Shown here in pieces: positions 1-9,487 of a stretch of DNA of 64,000 nucleotides. The DNA is from Leptotrichia sp. HSP-342 (GTDB lineage Bacteria; Fusobacteriota; Fusobacteriia; Fusobacteriales; Leptotrichiaceae): contig NZ_CP165646.1 in assembly GCF_041199995.1 (NCBI RefSeq), positions 682,001 to 746,000 of the forward strand, given 5' to 3'. How positions within the stretch are numbered: position 1 is the first letter of the stretch; each line of letters opens with the position of its first letter. The translations under genes were made by a program, and so were the position numbers. The notes under the pieces were generated by a model that saw only the letters and a list, made by a program, of their open reading frames with translations, made no database searches and was not told the DNA's origin.

Positions 1-112
1 TTGAAAATAAAAAATATAAAAATTATAGATAAAACAATTATTAATTAAAATAAATTACATATTTTAAAATTTAGGTTATTAAATAATATTAAAGAAGGGA
101 ATAAATAAAAAT

Positions 113-1075
113 ATGAGTTTTATTGAAGTGAAAGACTTGAAGGTTCATTATCCTATTCGTGGGGGCTTTTTCAATAAGGTAATTGACCATGTGTATGCTG
201 TGGATGGTGTTAGTTTGACTATTGAAGAAGGGAAGACTTATGGACTTGTGGGAGAGTCGGGGTCTGGAAAGTCTACGATTGGGAAAGCGATAATTGGGCT
301 GGAGAAGATAAAAAATGGAAAGATTATTTATGAAGGTAAGGAAATTGATGGTAAGTTTCGGAATAGAAGAAGTGAATATAATAGAAACGTGCAGATGATT
401 TTTCAAGATTCATTATCTAGTTTAAATCCTAAGAAGAGAGTGCTTGACTTGATTTCTGAGCCTTTGAGAAATTTTGAGAATTTGACTTCAGATGAGGAAA
501 AGAGGAAGGTATCAGAACTGCTGGAAATTGTAGGAATGAACAGAGAAGATATTTACAAATATCCACATGAATTTTCTGGCGGACAGAGGCAGAGGCTGGG
601 AATTGCACGGGCTGTTGCTACAAAGCCTAAATTGATTATAGCAGATGAGCCTGTGTCGGCACTTGATTTATCTGTTCAGGCACAAGTTTTGAATTATATG
701 AAGGATATTCAGGAGCAGTTTGGGCTAAGTTATCTTTTTATTTCTCACGATTTGGGAGTTGTAAAGCATATGTGCGATTATATGTTTATAATGTATCGTG
801 GAAGGTTTGTGGAAACTGGGATAAAAAATGATATTTATAAAAATCCTGAACATTTTTACACAAAACGGCTAATTGCTGCAATTCCAGAAGTACATCCTGA
901 AAAAAGGCTAGAAAATAAAAAAAGACGATTAGAAATTGAAAAGGAATATTTGAAAAATGAAAAAAAATATTATGATGAAAATGGGCGTGTCTTTGATTTA
1001 AAAAAATTAACAGATACCCATTTTGTCGCTATTAAAGATGAAATAATGCAAAATAACGGAAAAGGGGGAAAATAA
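113..1075 (+). CDS. oppF: oligopeptide ABC transporter ATP-binding protein (OppF/DppF family)
   Basis: Cytoplasmic ATPase that powers peptide import through the two permeases encoded next. Residues 47-55 are a Walker A (GESGSGKST). The ABC signature FSGGQRQRLG lies near residue 154, followed by a Walker B ending in ADEP and the family-typical PVSALDLSVQAQ. At 320 aa it has the usual OppF length. The highly charged C-terminal tail (about residues 265-320) resembles the OppF/DppF peptide-transporter C-terminal region. It begins the F-B-C-A cluster, three bases before oppB. No oppD partner is visible in the 112 bases upstream, which contain stops in the sense frames, so the second ATPase is either elsewhere or absent. 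The AAGAAGGGA ribosome site is rather far (about 13 nt) from the ATG. Peptide class (Opp or Dpp) cannot be decided from sequence. Confidence 0.9.
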   Translation: MSFIEVKDLKVHYPIRGGFFNKVIDHVYAVDGVSLTIEEGKTYGLVGESGSGKSTIGKAIIGLEKIKNGKIIYEGKEIDGKFRNRRSEYNRNVQMIFQDSLSSLNPKKRVLDLISEPLRNFENLTSDEEKRKVSELLEIVGMNREDIYKYPHEFSGGQRQRLGIARAVATKPKLIIADEPVSALDLSVQAQVLNYMKDIQEQFGLSYLFISHDLGVVKHMCDYMFIMYRGRFVETGIKNDIYKNPEHFYTKRLIAAIPEVHPEKRLENKKRRLEIEKEYLKNEKKYYDENGRVFDLKKLTDTHFVAIKDEIMQNNGKGGK

Positions 1076-1078
1076 TCA

Positions 1079-2041
1079 ATGTGGAAAACAGTTTTACGAA
1101 GAATTCTGGTTATGATACCGCAACTATTTATACTTAGCCTATTAATCTTCATTTTGGCAAAACTTATGCCGGGAGATCCGTTTACTGGGCTGATTACACC
1201 ACAGACTGATCCTGCAGCACTTGAAGAATTGCGAAGAAAGGCAGGGTTGCTGGATCCTTGGCATATTCAGTATGTAAGATGGCTAAAAAATGCCGTTTCT
1301 GGAAATTTGGGAATGAGCTACACTTATAATGTTCCTGTAAAGACGCTTATTGGAGAACGGGCAGTAAACACATTTATTTTGTCGCTGCTTAGCCTTATTT
1401 TGACATATTGTATTGCAATACCGCTTGGAATGCTTGCTGGACGTTATCAGAACTCATTTCTTGATAAATTTGTTACATTTTATAATTATGTGAGCTATGC
1501 GATTCCGACTTTTGTGCTTTCGCTTATAATGATTTGGTTTTTTGGATATACGCTTGGATGGTTTCCAACAACTGGATCTGTGACGGCTGGACTTAATACT
1601 GGTACTTTGGGACATATTTTGGACAGGATTTATCACATCATATTACCTGCAATTACGTATGCATTGCTGGGAACAACTTGGATTGTGCAGTATTTGAGAA
1701 ATGAAGTAATTGATGCCAAGAATCTGGATTATGTGAAAACAGCGAAAAGTAAGGGAGTACCAGAAAATAAAGTTTATTCTAGACATATTTTCAGAAATTC
1801 GATTTTACCGATTGCAGCGTTCTTTGGATATTCGATAACAGGGCTTCTGGGAGGTTCGATTTTTATTGAAAAAATATTCAGTTACCCTGGAATGGGAGGA
1901 CTATTTGTAAATTCAATTATAACACGGGATTACAGCGTTGTTACAGCATTAATACTGCTGTTTGGATTTTTAACATTGCTTGGAAGTTTGCTTTCAGATA
2001 TTATTCTTAGCATTGTTGATCCCAGAATTAGAATAGAGTAG
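1079..2041 (+). CDS. oppB: oligopeptide ABC transporter permease (OppB/DppB family)
   Basis: Integral inner-membrane permease of 320 aa with about six hydrophobic segments. The first, near residues 9-30, is followed by the PGDPF motif that is characteristic of DppB/OppB N-termini. The cytoplasmic EAA-type loop that docks on the ATPase is recognisable around residues 218-240 (DYVKTAKSKGVPENKV then HIFRNSILP). It ends with the family-typical VDPRIRIE. It starts three bases after oppF and is followed 11 bases later by oppC, so the genes are surely cotranscribed. Confidence 0.92.
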   Translation: MWKTVLRRILVMIPQLFILSLLIFILAKLMPGDPFTGLITPQTDPAALEELRRKAGLLDPWHIQYVRWLKNAVSGNLGMSYTYNVPVKTLIGERAVNTFILSLLSLILTYCIAIPLGMLAGRYQNSFLDKFVTFYNYVSYAIPTFVLSLIMIWFFGYTLGWFPTTGSVTAGLNTGTLGHILDRIYHIILPAITYALLGTTWIVQYLRNEVIDAKNLDYVKTAKSKGVPENKVYSRHIFRNSILPIAAFFGYSITGLLGGSIFIEKIFSYPGMGGLFVNSIITRDYSVVTALILLFGFLTLLGSLLSDIILSIVDPRIRIE

Positions 2042-2052
2042 GTGGTGAAAAA

Positions 2053-2985
2053 ATGTCTAATAATGAAATTTTAAAGAAAAATAATGAAAAAGCAGAAAAT
2101 TTTGATGAAATTAAGAAAAGTAGCAAGCCGACTGGAATTAGTGTTATTGTGAGGGAGATTTTAAAAGATAAATTGGCACTTGCTTCGCTTATTATTCTTG
2201 TAATTCTTTTTGGAATAATTTTTATCGGATCACTTTTTGCAAATCAGGAGGAAATTATGAAAATAAGCCTTCTAGATAAATATGCCATTCCTATGAAAGA
2301 GGGATTTTGGCTAGGTTCTGATTCTGGTGGGCGTTCAATATTGGGGCAACTGATACTAGGTGCTAGAAACTCGATTATTATTGGTTTTACAATAACAATT
2401 TTGACATCAGGAATTGGGATATTTTTTGGTTTGATTGCAGGATATTATGGAAAATGGGTGGATAATGTGATTATGAGAGTTATCGATTTTATTACGATTT
2501 TGCCTACACTTATGATCATTATTGTGTTTGTTACTATTGTTCCAAAGTACACTATAGCAACTTTTGTGCTGATAATGAGTGCATTTTACTGGGTTGGAGC
2601 AGCAAGGCTGATTAGAAGTAAGGCACTTGCTGAAAGTCAGAAAGATTATATTTTGGCTTCAAAGACTATGGGAACAAAGGATTTTACGATAATTTTCAGG
2701 GAAATACTGCCTAACTTGAGTTCAATTATAATTGTGGAATTGACATTAGGATTTGCTGGAAATATTGGAATTGAAACAGGGCTTAGTTTTCTTGGCTTTG
2801 GATTGCCGCTTTCTACTCCGAGCCTTGGGACTTTGGTTGGTTATGCAGCAGATCCGGAAGTATTGTCTACAAAATTATGGATTTGGCTTCCGGCATCAAT
2901 ATTGATTTTAATTATGATGCTATGTATTAATTATGTCGGACAAGCTTTAAACAGGGCGGCTGACGCAAAACAGAGAAGAGGATAA
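2053..2985 (+). CDS. oppC: oligopeptide ABC transporter permease (OppC/DppC family)
   Basis: Second permease of the peptide importer, 310 aa. It has an extended polar cytoplasmic N-terminus (about residues 1-38), then the first membrane span and a periplasmic loop carrying the OppC hallmark WLGSDSGGRSIL. The EAA loop is near residues 195-222 (ALAESQKDYILASKTMG, EILPNL). The C-terminal portion GLSFLGFGLPLSTPSLG is a strong DppC/OppC signature. A GGTGGTGAA ribosome site lies just before the ATG. It forms the heterodimeric membrane channel with the preceding gene product. Confidence 0.92.
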   Translation: MSNNEILKKNNEKAENFDEIKKSSKPTGISVIVREILKDKLALASLIILVILFGIIFIGSLFANQEEIMKISLLDKYAIPMKEGFWLGSDSGGRSILGQLILGARNSIIIGFTITILTSGIGIFFGLIAGYYGKWVDNVIMRVIDFITILPTLMIIIVFVTIVPKYTIATFVLIMSAFYWVGAARLIRSKALAESQKDYILASKTMGTKDFTIIFREILPNLSSIIIVELTLGFAGNIGIETGLSFLGFGLPLSTPSLGTLVGYAADPEVLSTKLWIWLPASILILIMMLCINYVGQALNRAADAKQRRG

Positions 2986-3004
2986 AATAAAAAAGGAGAA
3001 CAGT

Positions 3005-4786
3005 ATGAAAAAATGGAAATTATTAATCACGCTTCTTGTATTGATATTCGTAGTTTCGTGCAATCCTGGTAAAAAGAGAAGTGAAATGCCAGGAGCAAAA
3101 CTGAATTTATCATTATTTCCAGAAAAAACATCAAACAATGAGCCTGCAGTGCAAGGCGGAACTTTGCAAGTGGCGTTAGTAAAGGATAATCCATTGGTTG
3201 GAGTCTTTAATGAGACGTTCTATTCAGATGGTTATGATGGTGAGATTATTTCAATGTTTTTAAGCTCGGGTATATTTGAAGTGGATGAAAATTTTGAAAT
3301 AACAGACAAAGGACCTGCCATTCTTACAGTTGATGCAAAAAATAAAAAAGCTACAATAAAAATAAAAGATGGTATAAAATGGTCCGACGGACAGCCTCTA
3401 ACTGCTGATGACATCATTTTACCTTATGAAATTGTAGGGCATAAAGATTATACAGGAGTTCGATATACTGAAGAAAGTCAAAAGATTGTTGGAATGAAGG
3501 AATATCACGATGGGAAAGCCCCAAATATTTCAGGTATAAAAAAAATAGATGATAAAACGGTGGAAATTTCATTTTTACAACTAGGACAAAGCATTTATAC
3601 AGTTGCAAACGGACTAGTTGGAAATGCACTACCAAAACACTATTTAAAAGGAATTCCAATAAAAGAATTGATTTCATCGGATAAAATTAGAATGAAACCA
3701 GTAACATTAGGACCATATAATTTAACAAAAGTTTCACGTGGAGAAAGTCTAGAATTTACAGCGAATCCTTATTATTACAAAGGAAAGCCGAAAATTGAAA
3801 AGGCAATAGTGCAAGTCGTAAATTCACAATCTATAGTGGCGGCATTAAAAGCTGGGAAATATGATTTTGTAATGAGCATGCCTGATTCTCTTTACAACAA
3901 TTATAAAGATTTTAAAAATATAGAAACATTAGGACAACAGGATTTGTATTATTCGTATTTGGCTTTTAAGCTGGGGCATTATGACAAGTCTAAAGGGGAA
4001 AATGTGACAGATCCAAATGCCAAGATGTCGGATTTAAGATTACGTCAAGCTCTTGTGCATGCGATAAATGTTCAGGAAATAGCACAGGCATTTTATTTTG
4101 GGTTAAGACAGGAAGCAACTTCATCAATTCCTCCTGTTTTCAAGAAATATTTTCCAAAGGACCTGCAAGGTTATCCATACAATCCTGAAAAAGCAAAGCA
4201 ATTACTGGATGAAGCAGGATACAAGGATGTAAATGGCGACGGAATCCGTGAAGATAAACATGGAAAGCCCTTTGAAATAAAGATGGCATTTATGGCAGGA
4301 GGCGATGTGGCAGAACCACTTGCACAAAACTACATTCAAAGCTGGAAAAAAATAGGGATAAAAGCAGTTCTTACATCGGGAAGATTGCTAGCTTTTCAGA
4401 ATTTTTACGAAAAAGTGCAAGGAGATTCTAAAGATATAGATGTATTCTTTGGAGCTTGGGGAGTTGGAACAAGTTTAGATCCAACTGGCTCAGCAGGAAG
4501 AAAATCCCAGCTTAACTTTTCTCGTTTTGCATCAGAAGAAAATGACAGGCTAATAGGTGAAATATTAGGAGAAAAATCATTAACAGTTCCAAATTATAAA
4601 GTGGAAGCATACAAAAACTGGCAAAAATACTATATTGGACAAGCGGCAGAAGTTCCGTTAATGTACAGATATAAACTTTATCCAGTAAATAAAAGATTAA
4701 AAAATGTTTATATTGGATATGATTCTTCAAAAAAAGATGAAGGGATTCATAAGTGGGAATTGACAGCAGTTGCTCCAATGAGATAG
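3005..4786 (+). CDS. oppA: oligopeptide-binding lipoprotein, family 5 solute-binding protein (OppA-like)
   Basis: Extracytoplasmic peptide receptor of the Opp importer. The start MKKWKLL leads into a hydrophobic signal ending in a lipobox (VVSC, Cys19), so it is predicted to be lipid-anchored. At 593 aa it has normal SBP_bac_5 length. Recognisable family features are the N-terminal GGTLQVAL strand, IKDGIKWSDGQPLTADDI near residues 121-138, and DLRLRQALVHAINVQEIA in the second lobe. It is last in the operon, 19 bases after oppC behind an AAGGAG site. No convincing terminator hairpin is seen after it, so some read-through toward glgP cannot be excluded. Confidence 0.92.
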   Translation: MKKWKLLITLLVLIFVVSCNPGKKRSEMPGAKLNLSLFPEKTSNNEPAVQGGTLQVALVKDNPLVGVFNETFYSDGYDGEIISMFLSSGIFEVDENFEITDKGPAILTVDAKNKKATIKIKDGIKWSDGQPLTADDIILPYEIVGHKDYTGVRYTEESQKIVGMKEYHDGKAPNISGIKKIDDKTVEISFLQLGQSIYTVANGLVGNALPKHYLKGIPIKELISSDKIRMKPVTLGPYNLTKVSRGESLEFTANPYYYKGKPKIEKAIVQVVNSQSIVAALKAGKYDFVMSMPDSLYNNYKDFKNIETLGQQDLYYSYLAFKLGHYDKSKGENVTDPNAKMSDLRLRQALVHAINVQEIAQAFYFGLRQEATSSIPPVFKKYFPKDLQGYPYNPEKAKQLLDEAGYKDVNGDGIREDKHGKPFEIKMAFMAGGDVAEPLAQNYIQSWKKIGIKAVLTSGRLLAFQNFYEKVQGDSKDIDVFFGAWGVGTSLDPTGSAGRKSQLNFSRFASEENDRLIGEILGEKSLTVPNYKVEAYKNWQKYYIGQAAEVPLMYRYKLYPVNKRLKNVYIGYDSSKKDEGIHKWELTAVAPMR

Positions 4787-4853
4787 ATTTTAGAAAAATT
4801 TTATATACAAAATTAAGATAATGGATAAATGATATTAATTTTAACAAAAAGTA

Positions 4854-4882
4854 TTGAAATAATGCTAAAAAAGTGGTAAAGT
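4854..4882 (+). promoter_or_regulatory. sigma70-type promoter for glgP
   Basis: TTGAAA (4854-4859), 17-base spacer, TAAAGT (4877-4882). It lies 31 bases before the ATG chosen for glgP, which makes the more upstream in-frame GTG at 4886 implausible as a start because it would fall at or before the transcription start. Confidence 0.6.
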
Positions 4883-4912
4883 GAAGTGGAAATAAAATAT
4901 TTAGGAGGAAAT

Positions 4913-7378
4913 ATGAAAATTGACAAAGCTGAATTAAAGGACAATATTCTTAGGGAACTGAGAAGGCAATATGGGAAAACTCTTGAAGAAGCTCATGAAT
5001 TTGAGTTATATAATGCGATTTCAAAAGTAGCTTTGGATTACGCAATGGAAAAATGGTACAATACTAAAAAAACTTATGCTAAAAAACAGGTAAAACAAAC
5101 GTACTATTTTTCAGCAGAATTCCTAATGGGAAGATTTTTGGGGAATAATCTGATTAATTTGCAAATTAATGACGTTATAAAAGAAACATTGAATGAATTA
5201 GGCGTAGATATTAACAAAATTGAAGACCGTGAGATGGATGCAGGACTTGGAAATGGAGGGCTTGGAAGACTTGCTGCATGTTTTCTAGATTCGCTTGCAA
5301 CATTGGCATTACCAGGACATGGATATGGACTTAGATACAAATACGGAATGTTTGAGCAAAAAATCGAAAATGGGTTCCAAATGGAATATCCAGATGACTG
5401 GACAAAATATGGGGATCCTTGGTCAATCAAAAGAATGGACAGAGTATTTGAAGTAAAATTTGGCGGGCAAATTGAAGTTCATCGTGATGAATTTGGGAAA
5501 GAATACTTTAAACGTGTAAATACGGAAACAGTTCATGCTGTACCTTATGATGTGCCAGTTATCGGTTATGGAAACGATACTGTAAATACGTTGAGATTGT
5601 GGGAAGCAAGATCTCCTGAAGGATTTGACTTAAAATTATTCAATGATCAGACTTATTTACAAGCTTCTGCAAAAGCAGTTCAAGCTGAAGATATTTCAAG
5701 AGTACTGTATCCAAATGATACTGAAAAAGATGGAAAACAATTAAGATTAAAACAGCAGTTTTTCTTTACATCAGCTTCATTACAGGACATTATCAGAAGA
5801 TACAAATCAGTTTTTGGAAATGATTTTTCAAAATTTGCAGAAAAAGTGGCAATTCAGCTAAATGATACACATCCAGTTGTTGCAATTCCTGAATTAATGA
5901 GAATTTTCTTGGATAAGGAAAAATTAGGATGGGATGAATCTTGGAACATTTGTAAAAATGTATTTGCATACACAAACCATACAATTTTATCAGAAGCATT
6001 GGAAAAATGGGATATTTCACTATTTCAGCCATTACTTCCAAGAATTTATCAAATTATCGAGGAAATCAATAGAAGATTTGTCGCAGAATTACAGCAAAAA
6101 TATCCAGGAGACTGGGAAAGAATCAACAAAATGTCAATCATTGGAGATGGACAAGTTAGAATGGCATGGCTTGCAATCGTAGGATCGCACAAAGTAAACG
6201 GAGTTGCGGCATTGCATACAGAAATTCTTAAAAATAGCGAGTTAAGAGAATGGAATGAATTGTATCCTGAAAAATTCCTAAACAAAACAAATGGAATTAC
6301 TCAAAGAAGATGGCTATTAAAAGCAAATCCAGAATTAGCTGCATTAATTACAGAATTAATTGGAGACAAGTGGATTACAGACTTGTATGAACTAAAAAAA
6401 TTGGAGCAATACTTAGATGATGACAATGTTTTAAACAGAATTGCTGAAATTAAGCTACACAATAAGGAAAAATTGGCTAAATATATAAAAGATACAACAG
6501 GAATCGAAGTAAATCCTCATTCTATCTTTGATATTCAAGTTAAGAGATTACACGAATATAAAAGACAGCTTTTAAATGTACTTCATATTATGGACCTGTA
6601 CAACAGATTAAAAGAAAATCCATATCTAGATATTGAGCCAAGAACATTTGTCTTTGGAGCAAAATCAGCTGCTGGATACAGACGTGCAAAAGGAATTATC
6701 AAATTAATTAATACCGTTGCAGAAAAAGTAAATAACGATAGCGACATTAACGGAAAAATCAAAGTTGTGTTCCTTGAAAACTATAGAGTTTCACTTGCAG
6801 AAAAAATATTCCCTTCAGCAGATGTATCAGAACAAATTTCTACAGCAAGTAAGGAAGCATCTGGAACTGGTAATATGAAATTTATGCTAAACGGTGCATT
6901 AACTATTGGAACAATGGACGGGGCAAATGTGGAAATTGTTGAAGAAGTTGGACTTGACAATGCCTTTATCTTTGGACTTTCTGCACAGGAAGTTGAAAAT
7001 TATCAAGCACATGGAGGGTACAATCCATTTGACGAATATAACAGCGTAGAAGGACTTAAAAAAGTTGTGGATCAGTTAGGTGATGGAACTTATAACGATA
7101 ATCATACAGGAATCTTCAGAGAACTACAAAATTCATTGTTATACGGAGTAGATGGTTCTCGTCCAGATGTATATTTCCTATTAAAAGATTTCGCATCATA
7201 CAGAGAAGCTCAAGATAGACTTCAAAATGCCTTCAAAGATAAAAGAGAATGGACTAGAAAAGCTCTTAAAAATATTGCAAATGCAGGTAAATTCAGTTCA
7301 GACAGAACAATTGACGAATATGCAAAAGAAATTTGGAACATTGAGCCAGTTGAAATTCAAGATTATATAGAAGATTAA
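4913..7378 (+). CDS. glgP: glycogen/starch/maltodextrin phosphorylase
   Basis: Family GT35 phosphorylase that releases glucose-1-phosphate from alpha-1,4-glucans with pyridoxal phosphate. The start at 4913 is chosen because AGGAGG (4903-4908) sits four bases upstream; this gives 821 aa, the normal length. Signatures seen are AGLGNGGLGRLAACFLDS near the N-terminal substrate region, QLNDTHP mid-protein, KRLHEYKRQLLN, and the PLP-lysine region EASGTGNMKFMLNGA with GTMDGANVEI. It stands alone with its own promoter and terminator; no glgA, glgB, glgC or malQ gene is adjacent, so whether it serves stored glycogen or imported maltodextrin cannot be told here. Confidence 0.95.
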   Translation: MKIDKAELKDNILRELRRQYGKTLEEAHEFELYNAISKVALDYAMEKWYNTKKTYAKKQVKQTYYFSAEFLMGRFLGNNLINLQINDVIKETLNELGVDINKIEDREMDAGLGNGGLGRLAACFLDSLATLALPGHGYGLRYKYGMFEQKIENGFQMEYPDDWTKYGDPWSIKRMDRVFEVKFGGQIEVHRDEFGKEYFKRVNTETVHAVPYDVPVIGYGNDTVNTLRLWEARSPEGFDLKLFNDQTYLQASAKAVQAEDISRVLYPNDTEKDGKQLRLKQQFFFTSASLQDIIRRYKSVFGNDFSKFAEKVAIQLNDTHPVVAIPELMRIFLDKEKLGWDESWNICKNVFAYTNHTILSEALEKWDISLFQPLLPRIYQIIEEINRRFVAELQQKYPGDWERINKMSIIGDGQVRMAWLAIVGSHKVNGVAALHTEILKNSELREWNELYPEKFLNKTNGITQRRWLLKANPELAALITELIGDKWITDLYELKKLEQYLDDDNVLNRIAEIKLHNKEKLAKYIKDTTGIEVNPHSIFDIQVKRLHEYKRQLLNVLHIMDLYNRLKENPYLDIEPRTFVFGAKSAAGYRRAKGIIKLINTVAEKVNNDSDINGKIKVVFLENYRVSLAEKIFPSADVSEQISTASKEASGTGNMKFMLNGALTIGTMDGANVEIVEEVGLDNAFIFGLSAQEVENYQAHGGYNPFDEYNSVEGLKKVVDQLGDGTYNDNHTGIFRELQNSLLYGVDGSRPDVYFLLKDFASYREAQDRLQNAFKDKREWTRKALKNIANAGKFSSDRTIDEYAKEIWNIEPVEIQDYIED

Positions 7379-7464
7379 TTTTCTTATGTAAAAAACAGCT
7401 CTAAAATTACCAATACTGAAGTAAAATTAATTCTGAAAAAATTTAGACAGGCTGGAAAATAAGG

Positions 7465-7490
7465 ACTGCTTCATTATGAAGCAGTTTTTT
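7465..7490 (+). terminator. intrinsic terminator after glgP
   Basis: Perfect 9-bp stem ACTGCTTCA (7465-7473) and TGAAGCAGT (7477-7485) with a TTA loop, running directly into six T residues. Confidence 0.85.
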
Positions 7491-7822
7491 AAGTTATATT
7501 CTGTTAACCTGTTTGATAATTATATAATACTAAATCCCATTTCAAAAATAGAAAAAACTATTATTAATCATAATACTTATAAATAAAATTATAAAAGTCT
7601 TTAAGACGGATACTTAATGATTAAATTTAATTAAAAGAATATTTTAACAGCCACATAGATTGTATAATAGTATAATCTTCTAAAAAAGACTCTAATTCCA
7701 TGGATTTTCTGATTTCTGTTACTTGAATGGGAAATAGTATTATTTATGCTGAACTGATAAAAGTGGGTAATACTAGAATATAGACTTAAATAGTTATAAT
7801 TTTTTAATGACTTTGTTATAGT
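7491..7822. other. long AT-rich intergenic stretch with a degenerate repeat fragment
   Basis: No coding sequence is supported here. Around 7526-7546 the minus strand carries AAATGGGATTTAGTATTATA, which closely matches the end of the dispersed repeat at 22973-23080 (AAATGGGATTTAGTATAATA), so this looks like a decayed, inverted repeat remnant. The rest shows only low-complexity A/T runs. Confidence 0.4.
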
Positions 7823-7851
7823 TTGACAATACAAATATAATGTGATAACAT
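7823..7851 (+). promoter_or_regulatory. sigma70-type promoter for the nitroreductase
   Basis: Consensus TTGACA (7823-7828), 17-base spacer, TAACAT (7846-7851), 36 bases before the nitroreductase ATG. Confidence 0.65.
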
Positions 7852-7887
7852 TAATTAAATAAACTAAAAAAAAGGGAAGTGATTTGA

Positions 7888-8568
7888 ATGAATGAATTGA
7901 TAAAACAATTGCAAAATAGACGTTCTGTAAGGGAATTTACAGGGGAAAAGATAAAAGAAGAAGATTTGAAGACAATACTTGCAACAGCTCAAAGAGCTGC
8001 GAATTCAGTTAATGGACAGCAAACTTCATTGATTGTTGTAAGAGATAAGGAAAAATTGGCAAAAATTGCAGAACTTTGTGGAGGACAGAAGCATATTGCA
8101 GAAGCTGACGCTTTTGTATTTGTATTAGTTGACTTCCATCGTGGAGTTTATGCGGCAAATTCTGTTGGAAAGAGAAATATCGCTCCAAAATCTGCGGATG
8201 GGATTTTAGTTGGTGCAGTAGATGCCGGAATTGTTGTAAATGCCTTGCAGACAGCAGCTTTTGCTCTTGGATACGGAAGTACCGTAATTGGAGCAATTAG
8301 AAAGGAAACAAAGGAATTTATAAAAATGCTTGGGTTACCAGAATATGTATTCCCAATAGTAGGAAGTACGCTTGGAGTGCCTGTGGAAAGAAAATTAACT
8401 AGAGTAAAACCAAGAGTTCCGTTAGATACATTTGTATTTGAGGATACCTATGATGCGAAAAAAGTAGAAGAAGGAGTGGAATTTCACGAAAAAGATACAG
8501 TGGCTTGGCGTGAAGAAAATGGAACACCGCAATTACCGTCATACAAGGAAAGGATTCAGATTTGCTGA
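7888..8568 (+). CDS. nitroreductase family protein (NfsA-like, FMN-dependent NADPH oxidoreductase)
   Basis: 226 aa. The N-terminal LQNRRSVREFTGEKI is the FMN phosphate-binding start typical of the family, followed by AQRAANSVNGQQTSLIVV. The mid-region VDAGIVVNALQTAAFALGYG and the IGAIRK/GLPEYVFPIVGSTLG segment fit the NfsA/FRP subgroup. NfsA-type proteins reduce nitroaromatics, quinones or flavin with NAD(P)H; the true substrate here is unknown. It is expressed alone from its own promoter, with a ribosome site AGGGAAGTGA. Anaerobes often use such enzymes in redox balancing and they activate nitroimidazoles; a separate Nim-like gene occurs at 39895. Confidence 0.85.
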   Translation: MNELIKQLQNRRSVREFTGEKIKEEDLKTILATAQRAANSVNGQQTSLIVVRDKEKLAKIAELCGGQKHIAEADAFVFVLVDFHRGVYAANSVGKRNIAPKSADGILVGAVDAGIVVNALQTAAFALGYGSTVIGAIRKETKEFIKMLGLPEYVFPIVGSTLGVPVERKLTRVKPRVPLDTFVFEDTYDAKKVEEGVEFHEKDTVAWREENGTPQLPSYKERIQIC

Positions 8569-8604
8569 TGAACTAGATGAGAAATAATCAATGGAATTTT
8601 TTAA

Positions 8605-8732
8605 AGCTGACGGATTAGTTTATTTTAAAAAATGAAAATCATATTTTAATTATTTGAAAATATTAGATTTATATCATTTAGTTGGAAAAGTTTATAATAA
8701 CTTTATTATTTAAAGGGCTTTAGTATAAAATT
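8605..8732 (+). repeat. dispersed intergenic repeat (motif A), copy 1
   Basis: Begins with GCTGACGGATTAGTTTA and continues through TTTTAATTATTTGAAAATAT (about 8644) to TTTAGTATAAAATT. The same order of blocks recurs at 42735-42851, 22973-23080 and, inverted, at 24641-24719. Conservation over about 85 bases between unrelated gene neighbours marks it as a dispersed repeat, not a local regulatory site. The remaining bases to 8849 show no further feature. Confidence 0.65.
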
Positions 8733-8849
8733 ACTAGATCGAATTATTTTTGAAATTAAATGAAAAAGTAGGAGAAATTCTAAATTTATTTAATTTTTAT
8801 CATTTAATCTGGTTTAGTTTTAAAAGTAAAGTGGGAAAGAGAAAAGATT

Positions 8850-9461
8850 ATGAATTTTTTAGCACATTCACTAATTTCGCTCGAAATTGATGAGCAGGAA
8901 AATAAAAAGACATTATATGGAAATTTTGCAGGTGATTTTTATAAGGGGCTAGTTGATAAAATAGAGCTTCCTGAAGAATTGAAAGAGGGAATTGTCCTGC
9001 ATCGGATAATTGATGGAATTTCTGACAGGAATGAGAATTTTTTGAATGAATTACTTGTGGAAAAATTTGGTATTTTTAAAGGAATTGTATCGGATATGTT
9101 TATTGACCATTTTTTAGCCAAAGATTTTGATAGGCTATTCAATGAAAATATTAATAATATTGAAAAGAAGATACTGTATAATATATCTGAAAGTCAGAGT
9201 TTTTTTCCAAAAAAATTTGCAGGAACATTTAAATGGATTGAAAGTGAAAAAGTAATGTCTAATTATAAAAATATAGATTTTTTAGAACGTGCATTTTATG
9301 GAATTTCTCAAAGAGTCAGAAAAGGAGAAATTTTAAGGCTAGCTGTAAAAGAGCTGGAAAAAAATTATATTGCTTTTGAAGAAAAATCTATAAAAGAATT
9401 TTTTTATGTGAAAGAAGAAAGTGTAAAAAAATTTATAAATATGGGAATAAGAAAAAACTGA
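8850..9461 (+). CDS. acpH: acyl carrier protein phosphodiesterase family protein (AcpH/DUF479)
   Basis: 203 aa, close to E. coli AcpH (193 aa). The family's metal-binding HD-like pattern is present: MNFLAH at the start, GNFAGDFYKG near residue 25, LHRIIDGISD near 52-61 and MFIDHFLAKDF near 80-90. AcpH removes the 4'-phosphopantetheine arm from holo-ACP; whether this enzyme does so in a fusobacterium is inferred from family membership. The gene is preceded by a purine-rich GGGAAAGAG site and followed after 26 bases by an exported protein with no obvious functional link. Confidence 0.8.
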   Translation: MNFLAHSLISLEIDEQENKKTLYGNFAGDFYKGLVDKIELPEELKEGIVLHRIIDGISDRNENFLNELLVEKFGIFKGIVSDMFIDHFLAKDFDRLFNENINNIEKKILYNISESQSFFPKKFAGTFKWIESEKVMSNYKNIDFLERAFYGISQRVRKGEILRLAVKELEKNYIAFEEKSIKEFFYVKEESVKKFINMGIRKN

Positions 9462-9487
9462 TTTTATAAATTGGAGAAAGAAGGAGA

